The notes beneath the pieces were generated by a model that did not search any database, had not been told where the DNA came from, and saw nothing but the letters and a program-made list of their open reading frames with translations. A program made the translations under genes and the position numbers. Below are positions 1 through 10,248 of a stretch of DNA of 64,000 nucleotides, one piece after another (the stretch's first letter is position 1; each line of letters starts with the position of its first letter). Source of the DNA: Pseudo-nitzschia pungens (Eukaryota; Bacillariophyta; Bacillariophyceae; Bacillariales; Bacillariaceae); the NCBI GenBank assembly GCA_037355855.1, contig CM074768.1, positions 2,450,579 through 2,514,578 of the forward strand. Reading direction: 5' to 3'.

Positions 1-2353
1 TTTGTTGAGTATTTTTGGACGGTGCTTTTATTTCAGTCTTGTGGTGACTTTCACTGTATGCAGAATCGAAACCTAATGTTGGACCCCAAAGACTGATGTA
101 CTTCGGAATGTGAAAGTAGAGGTGATTTTTGATAAGTTTTGTTCCCATTCCCTTCCTAAGGCAGGTGCCATTGATAGAGTTGAGGAAATGAATAATGGTT
201 TTGGGAAGATTTTTGATGCACTTTGTGGTTGGACGGCCGTGTTTGAGAAATTCTTCCATAGAGATGATTTGTTCGATAACATCAATGTGCTTCTTCACAA
301 ATGAGTTGTCCCTCAAAACTGCATTGCCGGATTCAGAAACCAATGTTAGAAGAATCGAAATCAGCATACCACTGTAATCGTGCCCCTCTTTTTTAGTGAC
401 AGATAGAAGATTGGAGCTGAATTTAGTTCTGGGAAAGTCACGATCCGACTGCCTTGACAGTAGGGCTCCATATTTTTGAGAGACATGCCCAATTGTATTT
501 ACTGTGGAAACACCGGTCTTTAGGTGATCAGCATACGGGCATGGTATTGAACCCTTCATCAGTTGCTCCAGGGATTCTACCTCTCGTTTGGCACACCCGA
601 GCTGGTGCATGTGGAGGCATTCACCGGGCGTGGCTAGGTGGATGTTGTTTACATTGGTACCAAAGTTGAGACTGTGGAATGCATTTCTGATTTGGTGGTG
701 AGAAATATTGTTGAAATATTCCTTGGTGGTGGTGGCATCTGAGTCTGGAAATGTATGAAAATCTGATGGGACCCAAAGAGAGGCTGTTTGTTGTGCTGAT
801 GGAATATTTATGTCCTTGGTGGAACAGTTACAGTGACGGCAAAGCTTTTGTACACCTCCCGACCGGGAACCATATTTGCCACATAATTTATCATGCAGTT
901 CTGTGTCACCGATGACATAGGCTATTGCAAATTTCATTTTGACTTGCCACAATTGGCCGGCATAAGGGAGAAAATCCCATTGGATGCCTTCATGGGTGGA
1001 CTCGCATGCTTCTTTGAAAGAACGGAGCGCCACTTCTAGGGCATTATGGAGGTTTTGGATTGATTCTTTTGGAGATGGTTTTCTTGAATGGTGAATGCTC
1101 TCCAAATCAGAGTCAGGATGAAAATAGATTGTTGTCCATGCTTCCGGCCTTTTCCTGGTTTCGATGTTGAATATGCCTAGGGTCATGTTGAGTGGAGTCA
1201 GTGATAGTCTTCCATGCGCATCCAAGCTAATTCCATCCATGTAAAAAATGATGGGAACAAGGATTTCAGAATTTTCTTCTATGCAGAGGGATCTCCAGGA
1301 ATCCGACCACCATGATCCGTGATGCAACTCTGTGATGGGACAGGAATCAGTTCGAACCGGGAGATGCTCTGGTGACAAGGGGGTATTGCTGTTGGGGAAT
1401 GACAAATTTTCTTCCATCATTAAATCTGGGTTCGACAGCAGGGAATACAAAGCATCCAGAAAAGAGCGGACATATATTTGAGCAGGTTTGTTGTCGGGAA
1501 GCCAATTCACAATTTTGGGCTCAAATTTGGGTTCGGAAGATATGCCAAGATTTTTTTTAATTTCTTGGAAAATGGCGTCACGTTTTCTTGTTGGTGTAAT
1601 ATTGAAATCGAAACCGGGAAGATTGTTGCTGTCTTTCGCCCAATTGAAAATGGTTTGATAAGTGGAAAGAGGTAGCTTGTGCTGCGATATAATGTTGAGG
1701 AGGTTGATTTCAGCAATAAGTTCCGGGCGGGGTGGGAACAGAGTGCGATTCCGGAATGTTTCCTCTCTTTCGTTTATGGAAATGGTGGTGCTTTTCATGA
1801 TTTCGGAATCAGATATTTCGGTGTCAGAACTGGCATCAAAATTGTCAGGTGCATCAACATCGGAATCGATTGCATTCATTTGTTCCTCATTTTCAGCCAT
1901 ATGCGATTCAATTGCCTGTCTGTCCATGGGTGGGATGAGTACATTGGCGATCACTTGAGGATTGAGTGAGGTATGGATAGAAGTTGTTGCGGCGGGGTTC
2001 GTTTTGGCAAGGGAGGGGGGGATTTGTGGTCCATTCTGTGTCATTGTCAGTCCATACTGTGATGGTGTGTGTCGGACCAAAGGGAGGGTGACTTCGGCTT
2101 TCGCAGAAGAAATAAAATCCATAAGATCGTTCTTAACATAATAAGTTCGGCAATCAATGTTGGACTTCAAGTGGAATGAAAGTCCTCTACAGACATATCG
2201 GTAGGTGTGAAAGTGGCTCGATTCTTGTTTGTATCCCTTGAAGGATTTTGATTTTCTACTTCTTCCGGAGGCAATGCAGTTGCGACAATGGAATGTCTTG
2301 GGTATCCTGGGCTCATTGGCAAAGTGCCTTGGGTCGGAGGAAGCTTTTGGCAT
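1..2353 (-). CDS. Plavaka/CMC-like DDE transposase, partial (element C copy)
   Basis: The minus-strand frame is open from the ATG at 2353 to the window edge, about 784 codons, and corresponds to the protein at 10249-13440 in element A. The ATG-to-edge distance (2353 bp) is identical in both copies because two 3-bp indels compensate, so the frame is preserved. An N-terminal Cys/His cluster reads FHCRNC ... YVCRGLSFHLKSNIDC; this copy has Cys where the A copy has Ser (YVSQGLSRHL). The DDE positions described for the A copy are within the visible part. Predicted role is cut-and-paste transposition in the nucleus. Two open, diverged copies suggest recent activity or selection (inference). The C-terminus is missing only because the window ends. 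Confidence 0.75.
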   Translation of the reverse strand, partial: MPKASSDPRHFANEPRIPKTFHCRNCIASGRSRKSKSFKGYKQESSHFHTYRYVCRGLSFHLKSNIDCRTYYVKNDLMDFISSAKAEVTLPLVRHTPSQYGLTMTQNGPQIPPSLAKTNPAATTSIHTSLNPQVIANVLIPPMDRQAIESHMAENEEQMNAIDSDVDAPDNFDASSDTEISDSEIMKSTTISINEREETFRNRTLFPPRPELIAEINLLNIISQHKLPLSTYQTIFNWAKDSNNLPGFDFNITPTRKRDAIFQEIKKNLGISSEPKFEPKIVNWLPDNKPAQIYVRSFLDALYSLLSNPDLMMEENLSFPNSNTPLSPEHLPVRTDSCPITELHHGSWWSDSWRSLCIEENSEILVPIIFYMDGISLDAHGRLSLTPLNMTLGIFNIETRKRPEAWTTIYFHPDSDLESIHHSRKPSPKESIQNLHNALEVALRSFKEACESTHEGIQWDFLPYAGQLWQVKMKFAIAYVIGDTELHDKLCGKYGSRSGGVQKLCRHCNCSTKDINIPSAQQTASLWVPSDFHTFPDSDATTTKEYFNNISHHQIRNAFHSLNFGTNVNNIHLATPGECLHMHQLGCAKREVESLEQLMKGSIPCPYADHLKTGVSTVNTIGHVSQKYGALLSRQSDRDFPRTKFSSNLLSVTKKEGHDYSGMLISILLTLVSESGNAVLRDNSFVKKHIDVIEQIISMEEFLKHGRPTTKCIKNLPKTIIHFLNSINGTCLRKGMGTKLIKNHLYFHIPKYISLWGPTLGFDSAYSESHHKTEIKAPSKNTQQ

Positions 2354-2757
2354 GGTGGTGTGTGTTTTTGTGATGGTGCGATGTCCCGGTATGTGATGTG
2401 ACACCACTGAAAAAAAAAGTTCACAAAGGTGCGTGACGGAACACTTTGGTGTGATTGAAGTAAATTGGATTAAAAATTATTTGTTGTGTTGAGTCAAGTG
2501 TGTCAAATGTGTAAAAATGGAATGAAAATGTGAAGAGGGACTGAATGTCAGGGTCTAGAACAGAACATTTCCGTCGACACGTTGGGGGAGTTGAGAAAAG
2601 GGAGAAATGTGGTTGAGAATAATGGAAAAAAGTGGAGAATAATGGAAAAAAGGTTGTGAAATAAAAAATTGGGGTTGAATTTTTTTTAGACAAGTCGCGA
2701 TTGGGTCGCGATCCGGTCGCGATTGGTCGCGATGGGTCGCGAACCAGTTTTCGGACG
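1..2757 (-). mobile_element. Element C: 5' part of a CGTCCG-terminated DNA transposon (cut by window edge)
   Basis: This is the inverted counterpart of 9844-12601. Its 5' terminus is at 2757, reading on the minus strand CGTCCGAAAACTGGTTCGCG followed by ACCC. Five TCGCGA palindromes follow at 10-11 bp spacing, then an AT-rich leader and the transposase frame. The 3' end lies left of the window. It is inserted inside the Copia gag-pol frame, so it arrived after that element. Confidence 0.85.
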
Positions 2758-5605
2758 TTGTTTTTCTCTTTCTTCTTACAACACCGGCCTCACCGAACAC
2801 TCGTAGGTGGTGTGTATAAGGTGGTAGCTTGCCCGAAAAATGCTCATGCTTGGTGGCCCACACTCCATTTACCTTGGTGACCACCAACCGGTCCACTTGC
2901 ACAGCACAATGCACAGCAAGGGGAAACATTCTGTATCTGTACTTACGTGGAACCTGGGCATGGCTGCATAGAGCCATGGCACGACACACTGTGGTGTAAA
3001 TCGCCGTCTCAGCCACACTGTTCTGCTGAGGGGTATCCACAGATGTGTACTCAAAATCAGCAGGAATTTTCCAAGCTGCTGACTTCATTCTGTCTTCAAG
3101 AGCTTCATTCTCGCCTGCAGGATCACATCTGATGCGCTGAACTTGCAGGCCCTTCACATTCCAGTGGTGAAATAATTCACATGTGGGCTCAACCATATCG
3201 TCTTTGTGCTTGAAGAATTGCACAAATCTGCATCCGGAGTACTCATCCACAATCATCCGGAAATTGGGCTTGTGAATAAATGGGGATCCATCCTGGGGCT
3301 TCTTCACTGACGCCATATCCAGAAACAGCCGTCCTCCTGGTTGCCCTGCAACTTGGTGGGTGTTGGTGATGGGAAACACCTTTCGCTTTGCCTTGGCCTT
3401 GGCACAATCCTCACAAGGTTTTAGAGGTCCTTCCTTTATGATCCACTTCAGTGCTTTGGCTGTTGCTCTGACCTTCCTCTCGTTGGCATGCCCCAGGAGT
3501 TTGTGGGCTTGGTTGATGCTCATCTTCACCCCTGGTCCTGTGGCGTCTCCAACTGCAGCTGCATTCACTTCCATTTCCAGGCCTTGGGTGTCTTCAAGTC
3601 GTCTGAAATAGCCCACCCACACACAGCTTGTCAACGTAGGAACTCTGATATCAAACCTCAATTCCATATTGCCTTTCTTCAGGGTCCAGCCTTTGCACTT
3701 GCTGCCTTCAGCGCTCCATCCGCTTTCCATGGCAACATTGGCTGAGAACAAATTAAATGCAAACTTTGGATTGAAACTCACATTGCTCAACATCATCCGG
3801 TTTTGAAACTTGCCTTTGTTATCCAATTTCTCACAGAATAAATCACCAACTGTGCAGGATTGCATATCTCCACTCTGGGTTGTAATGGTGGTTGAGTTGT
3901 TATGGAGGTTGATGGCGCCTCTCAAACTGTTGGAACTGTGGCTGGTTGCTCCACTGTCAAACACAAACACGTTGTCATCATAAAGTAGATCAAATCCTTT
4001 GGGCGCATCCTCACCTGACTGCTGAGTGTTCCATAGTTGCAGTGCTATTTGGGTTTGCAAGGAGGGCAACATGATGGACGCCAAAATGAAATCACACTGA
4101 ACACTGTTGTAATTCATGCTCATAGCAGCTCCCTGCATGTCTCGTTTCATGGATGATTTCCAGTTGCGTGGGCGCTTGTCCTTGTTTCGATCATCCTCCC
4201 AACACTTTTCAGTTGGATGCTGCTTCCCACAGATACTGCAAACTGCCCCGCCATTGCCGTTCCTTCTTCTGTTGCCTCCACCGCTTCCTCCGTGGTTCCC
4301 TCCATTGTTGCCGCCGTTGTTCCCTCCATTGTTGCCGCCGTTGTTCCCTCCATTGTTGCCGCCGTTGTTCCCTCCACTGTTGTTGTCACCTGGTTGGATT
4401 CTGGGTAATCCAGCCTGTCTTCTTGGACACTGAAAGGCCTTGTGGTTTTCTCCTTGGCAATAATAACAGATGATCTTGCTCGTCCACTGGTCTCTGGGAT
4501 CCCGGAAGTCAGCTCCAATCAGGCTCATGTCTCTGGCATTGCTGCTTGCTCCTCTTCCCTTCAACACCACCACGGAACTGTACAAGTTGGTCGCTGTCCT
4601 CTCAAGGCGTTCCCAAATTTCAAAGTCATTCACTCCAGGCTTGTCCTTCAATTCATTCAGCTGGTTGGTGATCGTAATCACCAGGTATGGTGGGATCGCA
4701 TGCAACAATGTAGCAAATAACTCTTCATTCGTAGGTTGAATTGTCTTGTGCTGATACTTCTGTATTAGTCCATATATCTGCTCAAAAATCTCTTTGGGAT
4801 GGTCCAAAGCCCCCATCTTGATTGCCCTTCGGTCCTTGTCCAGCTGAATCCTATCTGACGTGTCGGTCCTTCTGTACAGTTTGAACAGCTCGTCAAAAAT
4901 CCTATGCACTCTGCCTCGGGGCCAATTCTTCTTGTTTATCGTGTTCTGCTCTTCGGTCACTCCAATGTCGAGCTTGGATTTCTCAATGATGGCAAGTCCC
5001 GTCTTGTTGTTTTGGAATGCCGTACACAAATCGTTTATGGCTTTGATGTGCTTTCTCATTGCTCTTCTCTGCTCTGAGGTCATGGATTCGTGGGATACTG
5101 AGTTGCCTTCGCTTGGTAGGTCTGGATGTTGTTTTGACGTTACAAATCCCTCGTACTTGCTTCTGCTCGCATGAGCCAGAAACTGTTGGAACCATCCTTC
5201 AAAATCAACGTCTCCTGCATTGGACAGCTTCGGAACCTTGGTGTATGGCATGTTGGAATCACTGGAGTCACTATCACTCGAATCGCTCTCGTCTGAATCG
5301 TAATCGCTCTCGGAGGAATCGTCACTGCTGCTTTCGTCGTCGTCGTCGTCGTCGTCACTGCTGCTGTCCGATGGGTCGTCTGCTCCTGCTCCAATCCGCT
5401 GATCCGCCGCCGCTTCTCCAATCCGCTGATCCAATGCCGCAAGCTCCGCCGCCAGACCTTCCTCGTTTGGATCTTCAACACTCAGCTCCTCTTCTTCTAA
5501 ATCTCTCTGGGTCCTCTCTCTGCTTCTCTCTTCTCTTCTTCTTTGTGCATCCGCAAGTTGTCGTCTGCCACGTTCTCTTAATTCTGCTTGTTGTATCTCT
5601 TCCAT
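2758..5605 (-). pseudogene. Copia gag-pol polyprotein, truncated after integrase by the insertion of element C
   Basis: The frame starts at the ATG at 5605 and holds about 949 codons of Copia sequence; after that it runs into transposon terminal DNA (ENWFATHRD onward), so the last residues of the open frame are not Copia. In order it has an acidic Ser/Asp-rich N-terminus, a gag-like helical region, a CCHC zinc knuckle CYYCQGENHKAFQC, an Asn/Gly repeat, and a second knuckle-like CSICGKQHPTEKC. It continues with the aspartic protease motif FVFDSGATSH, a pre-integrase HHCC segment (QAHKLLGHANERK ... CEDCAKAK), and an integrase core with D (LFLDMAS), D (RCDPAGENEAL) and E (DTPQQNSVAE). Domains upstream of the break look intact. 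In the host this copy cannot make RT unless the element is rejoined, so it is called a disrupted gene. Confidence 0.85.
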
Positions 5606-6514
5606 TAATCGTCGTCGTATTTTCTTTCTTTCTTCCGCAATCGTACTCGTCTCAGCAAGTCGATAATGATCGTATTCGGTGCAATTTGTTAGCTCTCCAG
5701 AATAGATCCACAGCTGATCAGTGCTGTCTGCAGGACTGGCTTTATACCTCTTGGTCTGCTCCCTTAGTCCACCGCAATCTTATCCGCTTCCGCTTATTGG
5801 ACAGATCCAAACCGTGTCCGTGCCCAAGTTCTATGCTCCGGACCGATCTGATGACAATTATATCGTATCCACCGTTGTCGACGTACGGTGAATAGATCTG
5901 CAATCGTACCCCCTCCGTATCGATCCGACGTTATCGTATACGGTCGAAGGTAGATATGTAAGCCTCCTTATCCTTGTATTAGATCTATTCGTCTTTACGA
6001 GCGCTTCGTAATTCTTCGAAGAATGTTTGGAGGGCTCGTAGAGTCGGTAGATTTTGTACAAGTTTAGGGATTTTGTTGTTTTAATGTTTTGCTTACTTTA
6101 ATTGTGAGCAGAAATGAATCCACTCTAATTTTCACTAAATTTCTCTTTTCATTCTCTTTTACATGCATTCTCGTGTTATTTCTTGTTTGGAGAATATTTG
6201 CTGATTCACTTGGTTCTCCGCGATGCTGATTCACTTAATTCTCTACGATGCTGAGTCACTTAATTCTCCATTTATGTTCTGAATCGTGTTGATCAAGTCA
6301 CAGTTTGAGCACGTCTGGAATCAGGTCCAAACAAGCGTTACAGATCGTCTCTTCGCAGCTTCGTACGTGCTGTATAACTCCGTATATGAAGACTCGATCT
6401 TTGCAAGGCTCGGAGAACATCTACTTTGTCCCCGCGAGTCTTCAAGGCATTGCCTGAGAACTCCTCATATGCGCAACTCCTCTCTTTCTTGCGCTTCCAT
6501 TGTTCCAGCCTACA
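5606..6514 (-). repeat. Probable 5' LTR and leader of the Copia element
   Basis: This is non-coding sequence directly upstream of the gag ATG. Read on the minus strand, a plausible LTR start TGTAGGCTGG lies at 6514. A stretch near 5835-5855 (CATCAGATCGG) loosely resembles a tRNA-Met-type primer binding site. The matching 3' LTR is not in the window, so neither edge can be proved. Confidence 0.4.
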
Positions 6515-6647
6515 CTACTAGTACGTCTGATAACTGATTTTAGACGTGGGTCGAAAATTTTCGTGCCGGGTCCTTTTGGGGTTAAATTTTTGACCTCTTC
6601 CTTGTCCCTGGCTTAATTTTTTCAGTCCCGTACCATAAATATTCTAG

Positions 6648-7262
6648 AGGCAATGCCTATCATTTTTACAGGCAACGCCCATTAATTTTTGAGGCAACGT
6701 CCATCAATTTTAGAGCCATCGTCCATCATTTTTTGAGGCAACGCCCATCATTTTTTGACGCAATGCCCATCGTTTCTAGACGGAACGTCCATCATTTTTA
6801 GAGGCAACGCCCATCGTTTCTAGACGGAACGCCCATCATTTCAAGAGGCAACCCCCATCATTTTTAGAGGCAACGCCCATCATTTTTAGAGGCAACGCCC
6901 ATCATTTTTAGAGGCAACGCCCATCATTTCAAGAGGCAACGCCCATTGTTTCTAGACGGAACGCCCATCATTTCAAGAGGCAATGCCCATTGTTTCTAGA
7001 CAGAACGCCCATCATTTCAAGAGGCAACCCCCATCATTTTTAGAGGCAACGCCCATTGTTTCTAGACGGAATGCCCATCATTTCAAGAGGCAATGCCCAT
7101 CATTTTTAAAGCCATCCCCCATCATTTTTAGAGGCAATGCCCATCATTTCTAGACGGAACGCCCATCATTTTTAGAGGCAACGCCCATCGTTTCTAGACG
7201 GAACGCCCATCATTTCAAGAGGCAACGCCCATCATTTCTACACGCAACGATCATCATTTGGA
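6648..7262. repeat. 22-bp minisatellite, about 27 units
   Basis: Two interleaved variants of a 22-bp unit repeat head to tail: GAGGCAACGCCCATCATTTT and a version with GACGGAACGCCCATC and CTAG or CAAG joins. No long open frame crosses it. It begins about 130 bp outside the Copia edge. Confidence 0.9.
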
Positions 7263-7567
7263 GACGGTGCCCTAATCGTTTTGTCTACCCTATGGTATTC
7301 CAATCACAAATTGCTTTTAATTTAAACTAGTATCACTAACGAACCTCAATATTACCATCCATTTTACAATTCCTCCAACCACTTCCTTCTCTCATTACTC
7401 ATTATTGGATCAATACTATGCTTTCTCCTCTTCTTTCTCTTTGTCTTGTTACTAGCTGAATCTGATTGTAATGCCACACCTCCATCTCCACCTTTTCGTT
7501 TCGAAGCCATGTTGATTCGTCTCATTATGGCGATTTCAAAATCTACCACTTTTTCCTTTTTGTTGGG
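7263..7567. other. Short intergenic stretch without a convincing gene
   Basis: Only a 61-codon basic minus-strand frame (7364-7549, Lys/Arg-rich) is present. It has no family signature and I do not call it a gene. Confidence 0.4.
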
Positions 7568-7872
7568 GTTGCTTGCTGTCCCCCCCCCTGTATTATCGAC
7601 GCCCTGTATTATCGACGCGTTGCTGCTACAGCGCTACAGGGGAAACAGCGCTACAGGGGATACACCGCTAAAGGGGATACAGCGCTACAGCGATACAGCG
7701 ATACAGGGATACAGCGCTACGATACAGCGCTACAGGGATACAGGGATACAGGGATACAGGGATACAGGGATACAGCGCTGCAACGCTACAGCGCTACAGG
7801 GGAAACAGCGATACAGCGCTACAGGGATACAGGGATACAGCGGTGCAGCGCTACAGCGCTACAGGGGATGAG
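7568..7872. repeat. CTACAGGGATACAG minisatellite, headed by about 1.5 units of the element B minisatellite
   Basis: Positions 7568-7625 carry CTGTATTATCGACGC twice, the reverse complement of the unit that fills 24144-25965 in element B. After that come short units based on ACAGCGCTACAGGGATAC. A second patch of these lies at 8290-8396. Confidence 0.85.
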
Positions 7873-8287
7873 CGCAGCTCAGCTCAGCTCTGTATCGTAT
7901 CGTGACAGCGCTCCGCTAACTCGTAAAATAACAGAGCTCTGTAGCTCCAGTACTGTATTCTACGGGTAGCGTAGTAGTGTGTGCGGAGTAGCGTAGCGTA
8001 GCTCCGCTTAATTAGATTCAAAGGTGTGCTAGCGCGTTGGGTAACTGTCTGGGTCAGGTATCCGGTCATAGTACATATTATACACCAATGACCCGACCCC
8101 GGCGGTAGCATAGTATCTTAGCATGGTAGCATCGTAGGTTAACATATCTAATATTTCGTAGCATTAGCAACCCTAACCTTGTAGCACTCAGCTACACTGT
8201 ATTAGTGCGGATGCTATACCCGGGGTATGTACAACTGGTACAAATCGTACGCGACAACCCTAGTATCTTTGGAGTTAGCAGCCCTTA
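7873..8287. repeat. Dispersed repeat, diverged copy of 58855-59295
   Basis: Both loci share in order CAGCTCTGTA, AGTACTGTA, a stretch around ATAGTACATATT, AGTAGCATAGTAT, GCAACCCTAACCTTGTAGCA and a final GGTACAAATC. They are colinear and in the same orientation. No coding potential is seen. Confidence 0.75.
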
Positions 8288-8395
8288 CCACACGTGCGCT
8301 ACAGCGCTACAGCGATAAAGGGGATACAGCGCTACAGCGTTACAGCGCTACAGCGCTACAGGGATACAGGGATACAGCGCTACAGCGTTACAACC

Positions 8396-8660
8396 CTTAA
8401 CCCTAATGGTGGTTCAATAACGAATTTCGACCCCGGCTCTTAATTTTTCGACCCAAATATTCGAGTTTGCAGCGAAAAATTAATTTTTGGAGCCAAAAAA
8501 TAATAATTCGAGCTTAAGAAAGGCACTTTCGCTCCAAATAATAAAAATAATGGAGCAAAAACAAAAAAAAAACATCTAAAAAATAAGAGGGGGGTGGTCG
8601 AAACGGGTAAAAATGGTCGAAAATCAGTTATTAGACGTAAGCCTTACTACTACTACGAGC
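8396..8660. repeat. Dispersed repeat, inverted relative to 51795-51970
   Basis: It shares AACCCTAATGGTGGTT, a string of TTTTTCGAC/AAATATT blocks and GAAAGGCACTTTCGCTCC with the reverse complement of 51795-51970. Its right edge (AAATCAGTTATTAGACGTA) also resembles the sequence bordering the Copia element at 6520-6560. Confidence 0.75.
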
Positions 8661-9196
8661 GTTCAACCTATAACAGGCAAGGCATGTCCACGTAGCTGAA
8701 GCAATATTGCGCTTCCTACTAGTAATGTTCAATGCTCTTGGGCTTGTCAAATGTACTGTGTTCTGTGTTCTAACTTCTTACTGTGTCACGAGGACTTCAC
8801 GCACTAAACCCTTACTTCGTGGTGCTGTACCGTAACTTCGTACGTAGTACTAGTACTATCTTGATTCGTACTTCGTGAACTTGTTACCTGTACCGGTAAG
8901 ATTATGATGTGTAAGGTTAATTTACTTCGTACATCGTTCATACCGTAAGTTAGTCAAAATAGGAGCCGAAAATCCAAACACTAGTAGTACTAGTAGTACT
9001 ACTACTAGTAGTACTACTAGTAGTACTACTAGTAGTACTACTACTAACTTACGGTAAACCTTCTTGTTACCTGTACCCCTAGTACCGATACGATACAACA
9101 AGGACTACTGATGATCAATCAACAGAATGATCAATCAATCAACAGAATGATCAACAAGCAACCAACAACGGAGGAAGAATGATCAATCAACAGAAC
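8661..9196. other. Intergenic, CTAGTAGTA palindrome-rich
   Basis: No gene is seen. Positions 8980-9050 are alternating ACTAGTAGT/ACTACTAGT, which can fold on itself and is flanked by inverted TAACTTACGGTA / TACCGTAAGTTA blocks (8950 and 9046). Confidence 0.6.
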
Positions 9197-9364
9197 TGAT
9201 CAACTGGTCCAATGGCTTCGCCATGATCAGACCACGATTGCTCACTTTGGGTTTCGGAGGAACAGTCGTGAACCCCCCCCTGATCAACTGGTCCAATGGC
9301 TTCGCCATGATCAGACCACGATTGCTCACTTTGGGTTTCGGAGGAACAGTCGTGAACCCCCCCT
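9197..9364. repeat. 84-bp perfect-looking tandem duplication
   Basis: The unit beginning TGATCAACTGGTCCAATGG and ending in a run of C occurs at 9197-9280 and again at 9281-9364. Minus-strand frames through it are repeats of one peptide and are not called genes. Confidence 0.9.
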
Positions 9365-9599
9365 TTTCATTATCAGTAAGAATGGACATACCGATAACAA
9401 TAAACAAGACAAAAAGATTGGACCTTGGGGGGTAGTGGAGTAGTATCATTCTGCCGTCATGGCCTCTATTAAGTAAGAAGTTATGAGGTAGTATGTACAA
9501 GTAAGTTCTTACCGGTATATTTTTTTGTTGAATAACTTCTTCTTCGTTGTAGTAGTAGTAGAGAACATTTTTTAAAAGTAGTACCTTACTACCGTACAA

Positions 9600-9843
9600 T
9601 AGTACAAGAAGTACCATGTCCCCATTATTTCTGTACTACTACAGTTCCTCCATCTATCGTAGCACACTGAATATCTTATAAAACAAAGGGCTGCTAAGAG
9701 CTGATGGGGTATGTAGATCTGTTACAAATCCTGCCTACTTGAAAGACCCAACATCCTGTCTACTAGTACTACTAGCATCATCCTGTCTAGCATCCTATCT
9801 AGCATGATCCTCCTGTCTAGCATCCTGTCTAGCATCCTATTTA
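9600..9843. repeat. Satellite unit that hosts element A
   Basis: It contains CACACTGAATATCTTAT, GGGCTGCTAAGAGCTG, GGGGTATGTAGATCTG and CATCCTGTCTAGCATCCTA in order. The same order recurs in 30329-30700 and, more diverged, in 46150-46430 and 53280-53470. Element A starts directly after CATCCTATTTA. Confidence 0.8.
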
Positions 9844-9906
9844 CGTCCGAAAACTGGTTCGCGACCCATCGCGACCAATCGCGACCCGATCGCGACCCAA
9901 TCGCGA
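9844..9906. repeat. 5' terminal inverted repeat and phased TCGCGA subterminal repeats of element A
   Basis: The TIR is at 9844-9867. The palindrome TCGCGA occurs at 9859, 9869, 9879, 9890 and 9901, that is every 10-11 bp, one DNA helical turn. Elements C and B have the same array; in B the fifth copy is mutated. Such an array would place binding sites on one face of the DNA, a likely transposase docking site (inference). Confidence 0.85.
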
Positions 9907-10248
9907 CTTGTCTTAAAAAAATTCGACCCCAATTTTTTATTTCACAACCTTTTTTTCCATTATTCTCCACTTTTTTCCATTATTCTCAACCACATTTCTC
10001 CCTTTTCTCAACTCCCCCAACGTGTCGACGGAAATGTTCTGTTCTAGACCCTGACATTCAGTCCCTCTTCACATTTTCATTCCATTTTTACACATTTGAC
10101 ACACTTGACTCAACACAACAAATAATTTTTAATCCAATTTACTTCAATCACACCAAAGTGTTACGTCGTGCACCTTTGTGAACTTTTTTTTTCAGTGGTG
10201 TCACATCACATACCGGGACATCGCACCATCACAAAAACACATACCACC

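Larger units (their letters stand above)
2758..6514 (-). mobile_element. Copia-type (Ty1/copia, diatom CoDi-like) retrotransposon, 5' portion, split by element C
   Basis: It contains gag, protease and integrase in one minus-strand frame (5605 to 2758) plus a probable LTR/leader (5606-~6514). Reverse transcriptase and RNase H should lie beyond element C, left of the window. The order protease-integrase before RT is the Copia order. The sequence just outside, 6515-6560, resembles the dispersed repeat near 8620-8660, suggesting that Copia inserted into a copy of that repeat. Confidence 0.8.

Noticed and set aside
5059..5895. 278-codon plus-strand frame
   Set aside because: Shadow of the Copia gag region and its leader, with no domain.
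7364..7549. 61-codon Lys/Arg-rich minus frame
   Set aside because: Too short, no family signature, surrounded by repeats.
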